NCBI RefSeq assembly: GCF_016865425.1
Contig: NZ_AP023355.1
Coordinates: forward strand, 6,570,198 to 6,634,197
Source: Actinocatenispora thailandica
GTDB taxonomy: Bacteria > Actinomycetota > Actinomycetes > Mycobacteriales > Micromonosporaceae
Reading direction: 5' to 3'
DNA: 64,000 bases
The number at the start of each line of letters is the position of its first letter. The stretch's first letter is position 1. The notes under the pieces are model-generated. The model had not been told where the DNA came from. It worked only from the letters and a program-made list of their open reading frames with translations, and ran no database searches. Positions 25,036 through 35,102 of the stretch are shown piece after piece. The position numbers and the translations under genes are program-made.

Positions 25036-25716
25036 TCAGGGAGTGGGGGTGGTGAGGAGGGGGGCCAGGGCGGCGGGGGCGCTGAACATCGGCCAGTGGC
25101 CGGCGTCGAGGTCGACCAGTGCCAGCCGCTTCGCCTTCGCCAGCTCGGGCGCGTCGCCGCCGTCGATCCACTCCCGCGCCTGCGCCGGGCTGAACTCGGG
25201 ACACACCAGGACGGTGGGCACCTCGTACCGCCGGTCGTCGGTCAACCGCACCACACCCCGGGCCACCCCCTCGGGCACCGGAATCGCGGCGGCCTCGAAG
25301 CGGCGGCGGGCCGGCTCGTCCAGATCGGCCGAGTCCGGGCCCTCGAACGGCCCCCAGCCGGGGAACGGCATCGCGCCGTCGCGCAGCTCGAAGAAGTCGG
25401 CGTACCTCTCGCCGTCCGGGTTCGGGAAGCCACCGATCAGCACCACCCCGGCGAGCCGCTCCGGCCGGGCGTCGGCGGCCAGCCAGGCCAGCGAGGTGGC
25501 CGCGGAGTGCCCCACCACCAGTGGCGGCGCGTCGGCCGCGTCCACCGCGGCGAGTACCGCGGCGACCTGGTCGTCGAGCGTGGCGTCGGTACGGCCGTCG
25601 CCCTGGCCCGGCAGCGTCACCGGCACCGGACGGTGGCCGAGCGCCTCGATCTCCGGTACCACCTGGTCCCAGGCGGAGCCGTCCAGCCAGAGGCCGGCCA
25701 CGAGCACGATGTCCAT
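25036..25716 (-). CDS. Alpha/beta hydrolase (esterase-like)
   Basis: A 226-residue small alpha/beta hydrolase starting MDIVLVAGLWLDGSAWDQVV, typical of the short cofactor-free esterase group. The nucleophile elbow is GHSAAT with S71. The catalytic His is near residue 206 in DAGHWPMFS, and an acid is expected around FPNPDGERY or VCPEF. No lid domain. Substrate unknown. It is divergent from the WYL regulator at 25871, which probably controls it. The minus-strand ribosome site GAAAGGAA precedes the ATG. Confidence 0.85.
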   Translation of the reverse strand: MDIVLVAGLWLDGSAWDQVVPEIEALGHRPVPVTLPGQGDGRTDATLDDQVAAVLAAVDAADAPPLVVGHSAATSLAWLAADARPERLAGVVLIGGFPNPDGERYADFFELRDGAMPFPGWGPFEGPDSADLDEPARRRFEAAAIPVPEGVARGVVRLTDDRRYEVPTVLVCPEFSPAQAREWIDGGDAPELAKAKRLALVDLDAGHWPMFSAPAALAPLLTTPTP

Positions 25717-25870
25717 CAGCGAGTTCCTTTCACAACCGTTGCTGGCCGGGTGCCGACGATCTCCGCACCGACCTCTCGTCGAACGGGTCGGCGCCGTGCC
25801 TACCCCCGCGTGCCGTCACGGTAGGTCAGGTTCCGGACGATGAGCTGCCGGTTCTCGCTACCCTGCTCGG

Positions 25871-26893
25871 GTGCCCGCCCAGCTGAGCCCGACCGCGCGC
25901 GCCCTGCTCGCGCTGGAGATCCTGCACCAACGCCCCGGGGTGACCGCGGACGAACTGGCGTCCCGGCTCGGCGTCACCGAGCGCGCCGCGCGCCGCTACG
26001 TCGGGATCCTCCGGGAGGCCGGCGTCCCCGTCGAGTCCGTCCGCGGGCCCTACGGCGGGTACCGGCTCGGCCGCGGCGCCCGGCTGCCCCCGGTGGTGTT
26101 CACCGAGGAGGAGGCGCTCGGCCTGGTGATGGCGGTACTGGACGGGCAGCCCGCGGCCGCCGCCGGCGAGGACGGGATCGGCGCCGCGCTCACCAAGGTC
26201 ATCCGGGTGCTGCCGGACCGGGTCGGCCGGCAGGCCGCGGCGCTGCGCGCGCACGCCGCCGCGACGCCGGACCGGCACGCCGCCCGCCCCGACCCGGTCA
26301 CCACCAGCGCGCTCGTCACCGCGTCCGCCGCGCAGTGCCAGGTCCGGCTGCGGTACCGGAGCGAGTCCGGCAACGAGTGGGAGACCGACGTGGACCCGTG
26401 GGCGGTCGTCGTCCGGTACGGCAAGTGGTACCTGCTGTGCCGCTCACACCGGGCGAACGCCGTGCGCACCTACCGGGTGGACCGGATCCGCGCGGTCGAG
26501 CAGACCCGGTACCGGTTCGAGCCGCCCGCCGACCTCGACCCGGTCGCCGCGCTGGAGGAGAACCTCGGCATCGGCTGGGAGTACGACACCCGGGTCGAGT
26601 TCGACGCCCCACTGGACCAGGTGGCCTCCTGGGTACGGCCACCGATGGGGCGGCTGGAGCCGGCCGGCGACGGCTGCGTGCTGGTCGGCAGCACCAGCAA
26701 CCCGCGGATGTACGCCCGGGAATGGCTGTCCACCTCACCGTTCGGCTTCCGGGTGGTCGGCGGGCCGGAGCTGCGCGCCGCGGTCGCCTCGGTGGCCGCC
26801 CAGTTCACCGCCGCCGTCGCCGACCCAACCCCACCCAGCCCGCCCAGCCCGCCCAGCCCGCCCGGCCCGCCCGGCCCGCCCGGCCCGCGTTGA
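25871..26893 (+). CDS. WYL-domain (YafY-type) transcriptional regulator
   Basis: A 340-residue regulator: an N-terminal winged HTH (about 10-60, VTADELASRLGVTERAARRYVGILREAGVPV, GPYGGYRLG), a middle WYL domain (about 145-220, VRLRYRSESGNEWETDVDPW, GKWYLLCRSH), and a C-terminal WCX domain (about 240-310). The C-terminus ends in a proline-rich tail of PPSPPSPP and PPGPPGPP type encoded by a short tandem repeat, and its TGA stop is supplied by the 61-bp element that begins at 26889. It is divergent from the alpha/beta hydrolase. The ligand is unknown. Confidence 0.88.
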   Translation: MPAQLSPTARALLALEILHQRPGVTADELASRLGVTERAARRYVGILREAGVPVESVRGPYGGYRLGRGARLPPVVFTEEEALGLVMAVLDGQPAAAAGEDGIGAALTKVIRVLPDRVGRQAAALRAHAAATPDRHAARPDPVTTSALVTASAAQCQVRLRYRSESGNEWETDVDPWAVVVRYGKWYLLCRSHRANAVRTYRVDRIRAVEQTRYRFEPPADLDPVAALEENLGIGWEYDTRVEFDAPLDQVASWVRPPMGRLEPAGDGCVLVGSTSNPRMYAREWLSTSPFGFRVVGGPELRAAVASVAAQFTAAVADPTPPSPPSPPSPPGPPGPPGPR

Positions 26894-26949
26894 TCATGGT
26901 GTCATCCGCACGGAAAGCGCTTTCACGGCGAGATAACACCATGATCAAC
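26889..26949. repeat. 61-bp palindromic element, copy B
   Basis: GTTGATCATGGTG and CACCATGATCAAC ends with AAAGCGCTTT at the centre. The first bases overlap and close the preceding WYL gene: its last codon and TGA lie within GTTGA of the element. Downstream, GGGGCGACNTCTACCG-like units are repeated up to the next stop at 27001. Confidence 0.9.
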
Positions 26950-27000
26950 CGGGGCGACGTCCACCGAGCGGCTCAACCGGGACGACGTCTACCGAGCGGC

Positions 27001-28371
27001 TCAACCGGGGCGACATCTACCGGGGGTGGGAATCGGGTGGTGCGGGCGGAGGGTGTGGGCCGGGTCGAAGCGGGCCCGCAGCTCGGCGAGCCGCTGCTGG
27101 GCCGCCTCGTCGAAGCCGGCCAGGACCTCCCGCGGCGCGAGCGGCCCGAAACTGAAGTTGAGCGGCCGGCCGACCGCGTCCGGCTGCCACGGCGCGGTCA
27201 GCCGGCGATGGGTGTCCGCCACGGTGCCCGCGTCCGCATCGACCGGCGACAGCACCGACAGCAGGTACGCCGCGTCCCGGTGGCCGACCGCGTTCGGCAC
27301 CCGCGGCGGCCGGGCCATCGCGCCGCCCAGGTGCCGGATGCCCACCACACACATCACCGGCGCCGCGCCGGCGTCCCGGCGCAGCGCGTCGAGCCGGTCC
27401 GCGTCCAGCGCGGACAGCAGCACCGGGCTGGACCGGTACGGGTGCGGGCGCTCCGGCTCGGCGAAGATCGACCCCGACTCGGCGTACGGCAGCTCGCCGA
27501 CGCTGTCCTGCACGCACTCGCCGAGTTCGCGCAGCGGGGCGATCAGCCGCTCCCCCTGCTCGGCCGGCCCGCACCAGCACAGTTGCAGCTTGGCGATGTG
27601 CCGGCCGCGCAGCGCCGCCGGAAACACCGGCAGGTCCGGGTAGCCGAGCATGCTCACCGCGGAGGTCAGCTCGTCCGGCAGGTCCCGGGTCCACCGCCAC
27701 CAGCCGGCGAGAACACCCGGATCGGCGTCCACATCGAAGGCGAGCGCGCCGCCGTACACCCGGGCCACCGGCAGCAGCTCGATCCGCATCCCGGTCACCA
27801 CGCCGAGGTTGCCGCCCCCACCGCGCAGCCCCCAGTACAGGTCGGGCTCGGTGTCGGCGGTCACGTGCCGCAGCTCCCCGTCCGGGGTGACGACGTCGAG
27901 CTGCCGGACCCGGTCGGCGGCGAACCCGTACCGGCGGGACAGCAGGCCGATGCCACCGCCGAGGGTGTACGACACGGCGCCCAGCGCGGGGAAGCTGCCG
28001 GACAGCGGCGCCAGCCCGTACGGCGCGGTCGCGTCGATGACCTGCCGCCAGGTGGCGCCGGCCGACACCCACGCGGTCCGGTCGGCCGGGTCGACCCGTA
28101 CCGCGGTCAGCGCGCCGGTGGCGAGCAGCAGGCCGCCGTCCAGGCCCACGTTGCGGCCGTGCCCGGTGGCCTGCACCGCGAGCGGCACCCCGCGTTCCGC
28201 GGCGAAGTTCACCGCGACCCGGACGTCGCGCTCGTCGGCCGCCACCAGTACCGCATCCGGGCGGTGCGGGTCGAGGAGCTGGAAACCGCCGCAGGCGGCG
28301 TCGAAACCGTCGTCACCGGGCCGCAACACCGGCCCGCGCGCCTGATCACGCAGTGTCGTCACATCGATCAT
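27001..28371 (-). CDS. FAD-binding oxidoreductase (berberine-bridge-enzyme-like)
   Basis: A 456-residue flavoprotein. The PCMH-type FAD domain has VQATGHGRNVGLDGG with H71, the usual covalent histidine position. VSAGATWRQV and LGGGIGLLSRRYGFAADRV follow. The substrate domain continues to a BBE-like C-terminus (FSFGPLAPREVLAGFDEAA, ARFDPAHTLRPHHPI). I see no obvious Cys for a second covalent FAD link, so it may be mono-covalent. It oxidises an unknown alcohol, sugar or alkaloid-like substrate. ATG 28371 is 63 bases from the divergent WYL regulator, its likely controller. Confidence 0.87.
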   Translation of the reverse strand: MIDVTTLRDQARGPVLRPGDDGFDAACGGFQLLDPHRPDAVLVAADERDVRVAVNFAAERGVPLAVQATGHGRNVGLDGGLLLATGALTAVRVDPADRTAWVSAGATWRQVIDATAPYGLAPLSGSFPALGAVSYTLGGGIGLLSRRYGFAADRVRQLDVVTPDGELRHVTADTEPDLYWGLRGGGGNLGVVTGMRIELLPVARVYGGALAFDVDADPGVLAGWWRWTRDLPDELTSAVSMLGYPDLPVFPAALRGRHIAKLQLCWCGPAEQGERLIAPLRELGECVQDSVGELPYAESGSIFAEPERPHPYRSSPVLLSALDADRLDALRRDAGAAPVMCVVGIRHLGGAMARPPRVPNAVGHRDAAYLLSVLSPVDADAGTVADTHRRLTAPWQPDAVGRPLNFSFGPLAPREVLAGFDEAAQQRLAELRARFDPAHTLRPHHPIPTPGRCRPG

Positions 28372-28375
28372 GCCG

Positions 28376-28422
28376 GCCACGCTAAGCACCCTTCCGGTCT
28401 TAACGTGTCCGGAACGCGTGGC
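28376..28422. promoter_or_regulatory. Nested inverted repeats between oxidoreductase and WYL gene
   Basis: Outer arms GCCACGC (28376-28382)/GCGTGGC (28416-28422) and inner arms TTCCGG (28392-28397)/CCGGAA (28409-28414) almost fill the 63-base divergent intergenic region. This suggests a shared operator. Confidence 0.65.
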
Positions 28423-28434
28423 AACCTGGGTCAC

Positions 28435-29472
28435 ATGAGCGAACGCGCGCCGGACTGCGCCACCGGGCGCCGCCCACCCGGCACCGGCGAGCGGGCGCCG
28501 CGGAGCGAGCTGCCGGGCCGGATGCTGCGGTTGCTGTCCCTGCTGCAGGGGCGGCGGGAGTGGCCCGGCCGGGAGCTGGCCGCCCGGCTCGGCGTCACCG
28601 AACGCACCCTGCGCCGCGACATAAGCCGGCTGCGCGAGCTGGACTACCCGGTCGCCGGCAGCACCGGCACCGCCGGCGGGTACCGGCTGGAACCCGGCCC
28701 GGCGCTGCCGCCGCTGCTGCTCGACGACGACGAGGCGGTCGCGATCGCGCTCGCCCTGTCCACCGCGGTACCCGGCATCGACGAGGTCGGCGCGCGGGCG
28801 CTGGCGAAGCTGACCCAGGTGCTGCCGGCCCGGCTGCGGCCGCAGCTGGCCCGGCTGGCCGACACGGTGGCGGCGGTGCCGCACCGGCAGTCCACCGGTA
28901 CCGACCCGGACGTGCTGGCGACGCTCGCGGCGGCGTGCCGGGACACCGAGATCGTCACGTTCGACTACCGAGGCCGGTCCGGCGCGCCCGGCCGGCGCCG
29001 GGTCGAGCCGCACCACCTGGTCACCCTGCGCGGCAACTGGTACCTCGTCGCGTACGACCCGGAGCGGGCTGGCTGGCGCACCTTCCGGCTGGACCGGGTG
29101 GACGCCCCGCGCGGCACCCGGCACCGGTTCGCCCGGCGCACGCTGCCGGCGCCGGACGCCGCCAGCTACCTGGCCCGGTCGTTCGCCGGCGCCCGCTACC
29201 GCTACTCCGCGCGGGTCGCGGTGGCGCTGCCGGCCGACGCCGTCCGCAGCCGGGTGTACCTGTCCGTACCGGGTCAGGTCACCGAACTCGGCCCGGACCG
29301 CTGCACGGTGTCGATGAGTGCCGACTCGCTCGACCTGGTCGTGCAGTACGCGGCGACGGTGGTCTCGCTCGGCGCCGCCACCGGCCTGGACGCCGACCCC
29401 GAGATCCTCGACCGGCTTCGCGCCCTCGGTGCGGACCTCGGCACCCTGGTGCCCGAGTCCACTGTGGACTGA
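28435..29472 (+). CDS. WYL-domain (YafY-type) transcriptional regulator
   Basis: A 345-residue regulator with an N-terminal winged HTH (about 28-85, GRELAARLGVTERTLRRDISRLRELDYPVAGS, GTAGGYRLE), a WYL domain (VTFDYRGRSGAPGRRRVEPHHLVTLRGNWYLVAYD) and a C-terminal WCX region. An extra N-terminal polar extension of about 25 residues precedes the HTH. ATG 28435 is assigned; a start at the methionine in GRMLRL is possible. It is divergent from the FAD oxidoreductase. It is a paralogue in architecture of the regulator at 25871. Confidence 0.88.
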   Translation: MSERAPDCATGRRPPGTGERAPRSELPGRMLRLLSLLQGRREWPGRELAARLGVTERTLRRDISRLRELDYPVAGSTGTAGGYRLEPGPALPPLLLDDDEAVAIALALSTAVPGIDEVGARALAKLTQVLPARLRPQLARLADTVAAVPHRQSTGTDPDVLATLAAACRDTEIVTFDYRGRSGAPGRRRVEPHHLVTLRGNWYLVAYDPERAGWRTFRLDRVDAPRGTRHRFARRTLPAPDAASYLARSFAGARYRYSARVAVALPADAVRSRVYLSVPGQVTELGPDRCTVSMSADSLDLVVQYAATVVSLGAATGLDADPEILDRLRALGADLGTLVPESTVD

Positions 29473-29540
29473 GCTGGCTCCGTCGCGGCGCGGCGGCACG
29501 TTCGCCGGCCGGCCGGTGCCAGCCGCCCCGGTCCGGAGCG

Positions 29541-30131
29541 CTACCCGAGGCCGGGTGGCTGGCGCTGGGTCAGGTCGGCGTCGGTGATGTCGCGGACCGG
29601 GCGGCACGGCACGCCGACCGCCACCACCATCGGCGGCACGTCCTTCGACACCACGCTACCGGCGCCGATCACCGCCCCGGACCCGATGGTCACCCCGGGC
29701 AGCACCACCACGTTGCTGCCCAGCCACACCTTGTCCGCCAGCACGATCGGCTCGGAGAACCGGTTGTAGTCCTGCCGCAGCTGCGGATGCACCGGATGCC
29801 CGGTCGTGGTCAGCGTGCAGCTCGGCGCGATCATCACCCCGTCGCCGATCCGGATCTCCACATCGTCCACGAACGTCAGGTTCACGTTGCCGTAGAAGTC
29901 GTCCCCGAGGTGCACGTTGCTGCCGTACGCGGCGTGCAACGGCGACGCGACCACCGGGTTGCGGCCGACCGAGCCGAGGATCCGGCCGAGCAGCTGGGTG
30001 CGCCGGTCGACCGCGCCCGGTGGCGTCCGGTTGTACTCGAACAGCAGGTCGGCCCGCCGCCGATCGGCCAGGAACGCCGCATCGCTCTCGGTGTAGAGCA
30101 TCCCGCGCGCGATGCGTTCCTCGGCATCCAT
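29541..30131 (-). CDS. maa: Maltose/galactoside O-acetyltransferase family protein
   Basis: A 196-residue left-handed beta-helix acetyltransferase of the Maa/NodL/LacA group. The N-terminal helix block RIARGMLYTESDAAFLADRR and the hexapeptide repeats (LPGVTIGSGAVIGAGSVVSKDVP) are complete; the catalytic His lies in TLTTTGHPVHP. It transfers acetyl from acetyl-CoA to a sugar or nodulation-factor-like hydroxyl. ATG 30131 is chosen; GTG two codons upstream is an alternative. The upstream DNA (about 30150-30330) is a GGCGGACCC-type low-complexity repeat. Confidence 0.88.
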   Translation of the reverse strand: MDAEERIARGMLYTESDAAFLADRRRADLLFEYNRTPPGAVDRRTQLLGRILGSVGRNPVVASPLHAAYGSNVHLGDDFYGNVNLTFVDDVEIRIGDGVMIAPSCTLTTTGHPVHPQLRQDYNRFSEPIVLADKVWLGSNVVVLPGVTIGSGAVIGAGSVVSKDVPPMVVAVGVPCRPVRDITDADLTQRQPPGLG

Positions 30132-30438
30132 GCCCACTCCCGTCACCCGACTCCGCCCTGGACCCCGGGATGTCGCGCCGCCGGCCACCCGGCGGTCCCC
30201 GCCGCACCGACGCCACCGGCGATCCCGGCGGTCCCGGCGCCTCGACGCCCCGGCGGACCCGGCGGACCCGGCGGACCCGGCGGCCCCGGCGGACCCGGCG
30301 GCCGCGGCGCCCGCGGCGCCACGAAGCAACACCCTAGGCCGTGTCGTCGAACGCCGCGCCGAGGGTAGGGATGGCCCTACCGGCAAGTTCCACGGTCGCC
30401 ATGTGTTGCCGGCGCCCCGCCGCGACGAGGCTGAGAGC

Positions 30439-31200
30439 ATGGTCAAGGCAACGACACGAGCAACCGACGTGGTGCAGCTGTCCGGGGTGTCCCGCACCTA
30501 CCCCGGCGGTACCGCCGTGCAGGCCCTGCGGGACGTGAGCGTCGCGTTCCGCGCCGGTACGTTCACCGCGGTGATGGGGCCCTCCGGGTCCGGGAAGTCG
30601 ACGCTGCTGCACTGCGCCGCCGGCCTGGACCGGCCCAGCAGCGGCCGGGTGCTGCTCGCCGGTACCGACATCGGCACGCTGCGCGAGCCCAAGCTGACGA
30701 AGGTCCGGCGGGCGCACGTCGGTTTCGTCTTCCAGTCCTTCAACCTGATCGACTCGCTGACCGTGTGGCAGAACGTGCTGCTGCCGCAGCGGCTGGCGGG
30801 CCGGCGGCCGGACCGGCGCTGGGCCCGGGAGGTGATCTCCCGGGTCGGCCTGGCCGGCCGCGAGCACCACCGGCCGGTCCAGCTGTCCGGCGGCCAGCAG
30901 CAGCGGGTCGCGCTGGCCCGCGCCCTCGCCGCCCGGCCCGACGTCATCTTCGGCGACGAACCGACCGGCGCCCTCGACCTCGGTACCGGCCGGGAGGTGC
31001 TGGCGCTGCTGCGCCAGTCGGTCGACGAGTTCGGCGCCGCGGTGGTGATGGTCACCCACGATCCGGCCGCCGCGGCCTGGGCCGACCGGGTGGTGTTCCT
31101 CGCCGACGGCCGGCTCGCCGGCGAACTCGCCGACCCGGACGTCGAGCAGGTGACCGCGCGGATGACCCGGCTGAGCGCGACCGTGGCGGGTGCCCGATGA
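30439..31200 (+). CDS. ABC transporter ATP-binding protein (MacB/Bce-like)
   Basis: A 253-residue ATPase. Walker A is GPSGSGKS (47-54), followed by the Q-loop FVFQSFNL, signature LSGGQQQR (149-156), Walker B VIFGDEP (169-175), D-loop GALD and H-switch VTHD. The sequence belongs to the LolD/MacB/BceA-like class that partners FtsX-type permeases. It is coupled to the permease by ATGA and sits in one unit with a sensor kinase and response regulator, as in antimicrobial-peptide detoxification modules. Confidence 0.93.
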   Translation: MVKATTRATDVVQLSGVSRTYPGGTAVQALRDVSVAFRAGTFTAVMGPSGSGKSTLLHCAAGLDRPSSGRVLLAGTDIGTLREPKLTKVRRAHVGFVFQSFNLIDSLTVWQNVLLPQRLAGRRPDRRWAREVISRVGLAGREHHRPVQLSGGQQQRVALARALAARPDVIFGDEPTGALDLGTGREVLALLRQSVDEFGAAVVMVTHDPAAAAWADRVVFLADGRLAGELADPDVEQVTARMTRLSATVAGAR

Positions 31201-33697
31201 GGACCCTCGCGATCGCCTCGGTGCGCCACCGGCTCGGCGGGTTCGCCGGGTCGCTGCTGGCGGTCCTGCTCACCGTCGGGCTGCTGACCGTCAGCGGGCT
31301 GCTGATGTTCTCCGCGCTGACCGCCGGCCCCGGGCCGGACCGGTTCGCGGCGGCCACCGCGATGGTGGCGAAGGACCGGTCGGTGACGCTGCGCACCGTG
31401 ACCCGCAAGGGCGACAAGACGAAGGTCAAGTCGAAGACGAAACCGCTGACCGGCGCCGCGGTGCTGCCGGCCGGCCTGGCCCGGCGGCTGGCCGGTACCG
31501 ACGGGGTCGCTCGCACGGTGGCCGACACCGCGTTCCCGGTCGACCTCGCCGTCGCCGGCCGGCCGGTGTCCGGGCCGCACCGTTCGGCGGTCGTCGGGCA
31601 CGGCTGGTCGTCGGCGGCGCTCACCCCGTACCGGTTGCGGTCCGGGACGGCGCCCACCCGGGGCGGCGTGGTGCTGGACGCATCGTTCGGCGCGCACCCC
31701 GGCGACCGGGTCACGGTGTCGACGAAGACCGGTACGCACGGGCTGCGGGTCACCGGCATCGCCGCGCCGGCCGGCGCGGACGCGCTGGCCAACCAGGGTG
31801 CCGTGTTCGTCGCCGACGACGCGGTGGCCGCCGTGTCCGGGCTCACCGGGCCGACCGCGGTCGCCGTCCTCGCCGCGCCCGGCGTCTCCGCCGGCACCCT
31901 GGCGCACCGGCTGGACGGCCGGGTACCGGACGGGCTGTCGGTGTTCACCGGGGCGAGCGGATCGCCGCCGACCTGCCCGGTGCCACCACCAGCTACGTCG
32001 GGGCCGTCTCGGTGTTCGGGATCATGCTCGGCGTCACCGGGTTCACCGCGGTGTTCGTCCTGGTCGGGGCGATCTCGCTGGTGGCCCGGCGGCGGCTGCG
32101 GGAACTCGCGCTGCTGCGTACCGTCGGCGCCACCCCGGCCCAGCTGCGCCGGCTGCTCGGCGTCGAGACGGCGCTGGTCGGCCTGGTCGCCGGGATACCC
32201 GGCGCGGTCGGCGGCGCGCTCGCCGCCGACGCCGTCGCGCAACGGTTCCGGGACGTCGGCGTGGTGCCAGCCCAGTTCCCGGTACGGGTCAACGTCGGCG
32301 TGCTGCTCGCCGCGGTCGCCGCCGGCGTGGCGATCAGCGTGGTCTCGGGTGCCCTGGCGGCGCGCCGGGCCACCACCATCGCGCCGACCGAGGCGCTCCG
32401 CGAGACCGTCACCGCACCGGCCGGTGGCGTCGCGTTCCGGATCGTCGCCGCGGTGCTGACCGCGGCCGGCGGCATCGGGGTACTGGTCTTCGTCCCGCTG
32501 CGGTCGAACATGGGCATCGGGATGAGCTTCGTCTCGGCGGCGCTGCTGATGTGCTCGATCGCCGCCGCCGGCCCGCTGCTCGCCCGGGTCTTCGGCACCG
32601 CGCTCGGCGCGGTGCTCGGCCGGGGCGGGGCCACCGGCCGGCTCGCCGCCGCCACCACCCGCACCCAGCCCCGCCGGGTCGCCGCGGTCGCGCTGCCGCT
32701 CGCGCTGATGGTGGCGATCACCGTGACGCTGCTGGGTACCAGCACGCTGACCGGCCAGGTGGCGGAGCACCAGCAGGCGCAGCGGTCAGCCGGCGCGGAC
32801 TGGCAGCTCGCGCCGCGCGCCGGCAGCGGCGTACCGCTGCCCGTCGCGCAGCGGCTGGCCCGGCTGCCGGGGGCGACCGGCGTCGCGGCCACGCTGCCCA
32901 GCACGATCATGATCGACGACCACGGGAAGCCCGAACACCACTCGGCGCAGGGCCGCTACGCCACGGGCGCGCCGGCCCTGGACCTCGACGTCACCGCCGG
33001 ACGGCTGGGTACCGGCATGGCCGTCGGCGCCGACCTCGCCGCCGGGCAGGGGTGGCAGGTCGGCGACCGGGTCACCGTCTGGCTGCCGGACGCGAGCACC
33101 GCGTCGCTGCGGATCGACGCGGTGTACCAGCGGGTCGCCGGGTTCGGCGAGGTCGTACTGCCGGCGGCGCTGGTCGCGGCGCACGACCCGCGCGGCCTGG
33201 TCGGCGCGCTCTACCTGCGCGGCGACGACCGGCTCGCCGAGACCGTGCGACACCAGTACCCGCAGCTCACCGTCATCGAGGCGCAACGCACCGTCGCCAC
33301 CCGAGGCATCGAGACGCAGCAGGCCGCGTTCGACGCGCTGACGGCGATCCTGCTCGGGTTCATCGCCATCTCGGTCGCGAACGCGTTCGCGATGGCCGCG
33401 ATCGCCCGCCGCCGGGAGTTCGCCGACCTGCGGCTGGCCGGCGCGACCGCCCGGCAGGTACACGCGATGGCGGTACGGGAGACGCTGATCGCGGTCTGCC
33501 TCGGGCTGGCGCTGGGGTGGGCGGTCACCACGGTCGTCGTCGGGGCGTACGGGCTGGCCCAGGACGGCCACTGGCACCCGGTCGTGGCCCCGGCGGGGTA
33601 CGCGGCGGTGATCGGCGGCACCGGCCTGCTCGGGCTGGTCGCCGGCATCGTGCCGACCCGGCTGCTGGTCCGCCGCCGCGCGCTGCCGGCGACGTGA
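31197..33697 (+). CDS. FtsX-type ABC transporter permease (frame broken at 31950)
   Basis: The long permease of the module. The first part, from ATG 31197, runs in one frame (LASVRHR-like start, first span SLLAVLLTVGLLTVSGLLMF, large extracellular domain). The continuation (SYVGAVSVFGIMLGVTGFTA, FtsX spans, a second extracellular domain, then FDALTAILLGFIAISVANAF) is in the next frame up to 33697. Adding one G to the run GGGG at 31950-31953 restores ...FTGGERIAADLPG... and gives 833 residues, a normal two-FtsX-domain size. The break is best read as a sequence error or recent mutation. It overlaps the ATPase stop as ATGA. Confidence 0.85.
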
Positions 33698-33735
33698 ACG
33701 GCCCGCCGGCGCCGCCGGCCGGACCGGCCCGCGCC

Positions 33736-33825
33736 CGCACCGGGCGGGGCGGTCCGGCCGGTCGAACCGCAGCCCGCACCCGCACCGGGCGGGGCGGTCC
33801 GGCCGGTCGAACCGCGGCCCGCACC
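33736..33825. repeat. 45-bp tandem repeat at permease/kinase junction
   Basis: Two 45-bp units, 33736-33780 and 33781-33825, share CGCACCGGGCGGGGCGGTCC. They could encode a repeated TGRGGPAGRTAARTR if translation of the kinase began at the overlapping GTG 33694, but the unit is more likely non-coding. Confidence 0.7.
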
Positions 33826-33870
33826 CGGGTCGGGCGGGCCGCGGCGGGCGGGCTTCGTAGGCTGACCGGC

Positions 33871-35102
33871 GTGATCGGTCGGACCGTACGCGCACTGGCC
33901 TACCTGGCGCTCGGCGCACCGGTGGCGGTCGTCGCGCTCGCCTGGACGCTGGTCTCGTCGGTCCTGCTGCTGCTCCTGGCGCCCACCCAGCTCGCGCCCC
34001 GCGCGCTGCTCGGCGCCACCGCCGTCAACCGGGCGCTGGCCCGGTGCGAACGGCGGCGGCTCGGCTGGTACTCGCACCGCCCCGTCCCGGTGCCCTACCA
34101 GCCCGCCGGCGCCGGGCCGGTCCGGGCCCGCGCCGCCGCGGTGTTCCGCGACCCGGCGACCCGGCGCGACGCCGGCTGGCTCGCCGCACTGTTCCCGGTG
34201 GCGCTGCCGAGCATGCTGCTCGGCGTCGCGCCGGCGGCCCTGGCGGTCGGGCTGGCGACCGCGCCGGCCTGGCTGTGGGCGGTACCGAACCCGAACGCGC
34301 CGGCGTTGATCGCCCCGATCGTCGGCACCTGGCCCGGCCGGTGCGCGGCGGCGGTGCTCGGCCTGGCGCTGCTGCCACTCGTGGCCCGCTGGGTGCAGAC
34401 CCTCGCCCGCGGTCAGGGCGGCCTCGCCCGGCTGCTGCTGCGACCCGACGACCGGCAGCGGCTGACCGCGCTGGCCGAGCGGCTCGCCAGTACCCGGGCG
34501 CGGGTGGTGGACGCGCAGGCCGCCGAGCTGCGCCGGATCGAACGCGACCTGCACGACGGCGCGCAGGCCCGGATCGTGGCCGCCGGCATGACGCTGGCGC
34601 TCGCCGGCCGCAAGCTGCGCGGTCGACCCGACGACCCGGTCCGGGCCGACGTCGACCTCGCCCGCCGGCAGCTCGACGGTGCCCTCGCCGAACTGCGCCA
34701 CCTGGTCCGCGGCATCCACCCGCCGATCCTCACCGACCGGGGTTGGCCGCCGCGCTGAGCGCGCTGATCGCCGACAGCCCGGTCCCGGTCGACCTCCGGG
34801 TACCCGACGACACGTCGGTGCCGGCCGCGGTGGAGGCCGCCGCGTACTTCGTGGTGTCCGAGGCGCTGACGAACGCGGCCAAGCACGCCGGTGCGCAGCG
34901 CTGCGAGGTGACGCTGGCCGGCACCGCGGACGGTGGCCTGACCGTCCGGGTACGCGACGACGGGCGCGGCGGCGCCGACCCGGACGGCGCCGGCCTGGAC
35001 GGGCTCCGCCGCAGGGTGGAGGCCCTGGACGGCATACTCTCGGTGCAGAGTCCGGCCGGCGGGCCGACCGTCCTGTCCGCGGAGTTCCCATGCGCATCGT
35101 GA
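33871..35102 (+). CDS. Two-component sensor histidine kinase, NarL-type partner (frame broken at 34739)
   Basis: A kinase starting at GTG 33871 (IGRTVRALAYLALGAPVAVV), with a DUF-type membrane sensor region of several spans. The HisKA_3 dimerisation box is RRIERDLHDGAQARIV, with the phosphorylated His in DLHDG. The HATPase (SEALTNAAKHA, RVRDDGRGGADPDGAGLDGLRRRVEALDG) follows in the next frame. One extra G at GGGG 34739-34742 restores LTDRGLAAALSAL and yields 410 residues. A start at GTG 33694, overlapping the permease stop, is possible but would add repeat-encoded sequence. It overlaps the regulator start by 13 bases. Confidence 0.85.

Noticed and set aside
25840-29472. One very long plus-strand frame of over 1200 codons
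   Set aside because: Only the part from 28435 (second WYL regulator) is coding-like; the rest is antisense or shadow of other genes.
30112-30438. Frame running into the ATPase gene from 30112
   Set aside because: It is a low-complexity GGCGGACCC repeat region; the ABC gene clearly starts at ATG 30439.
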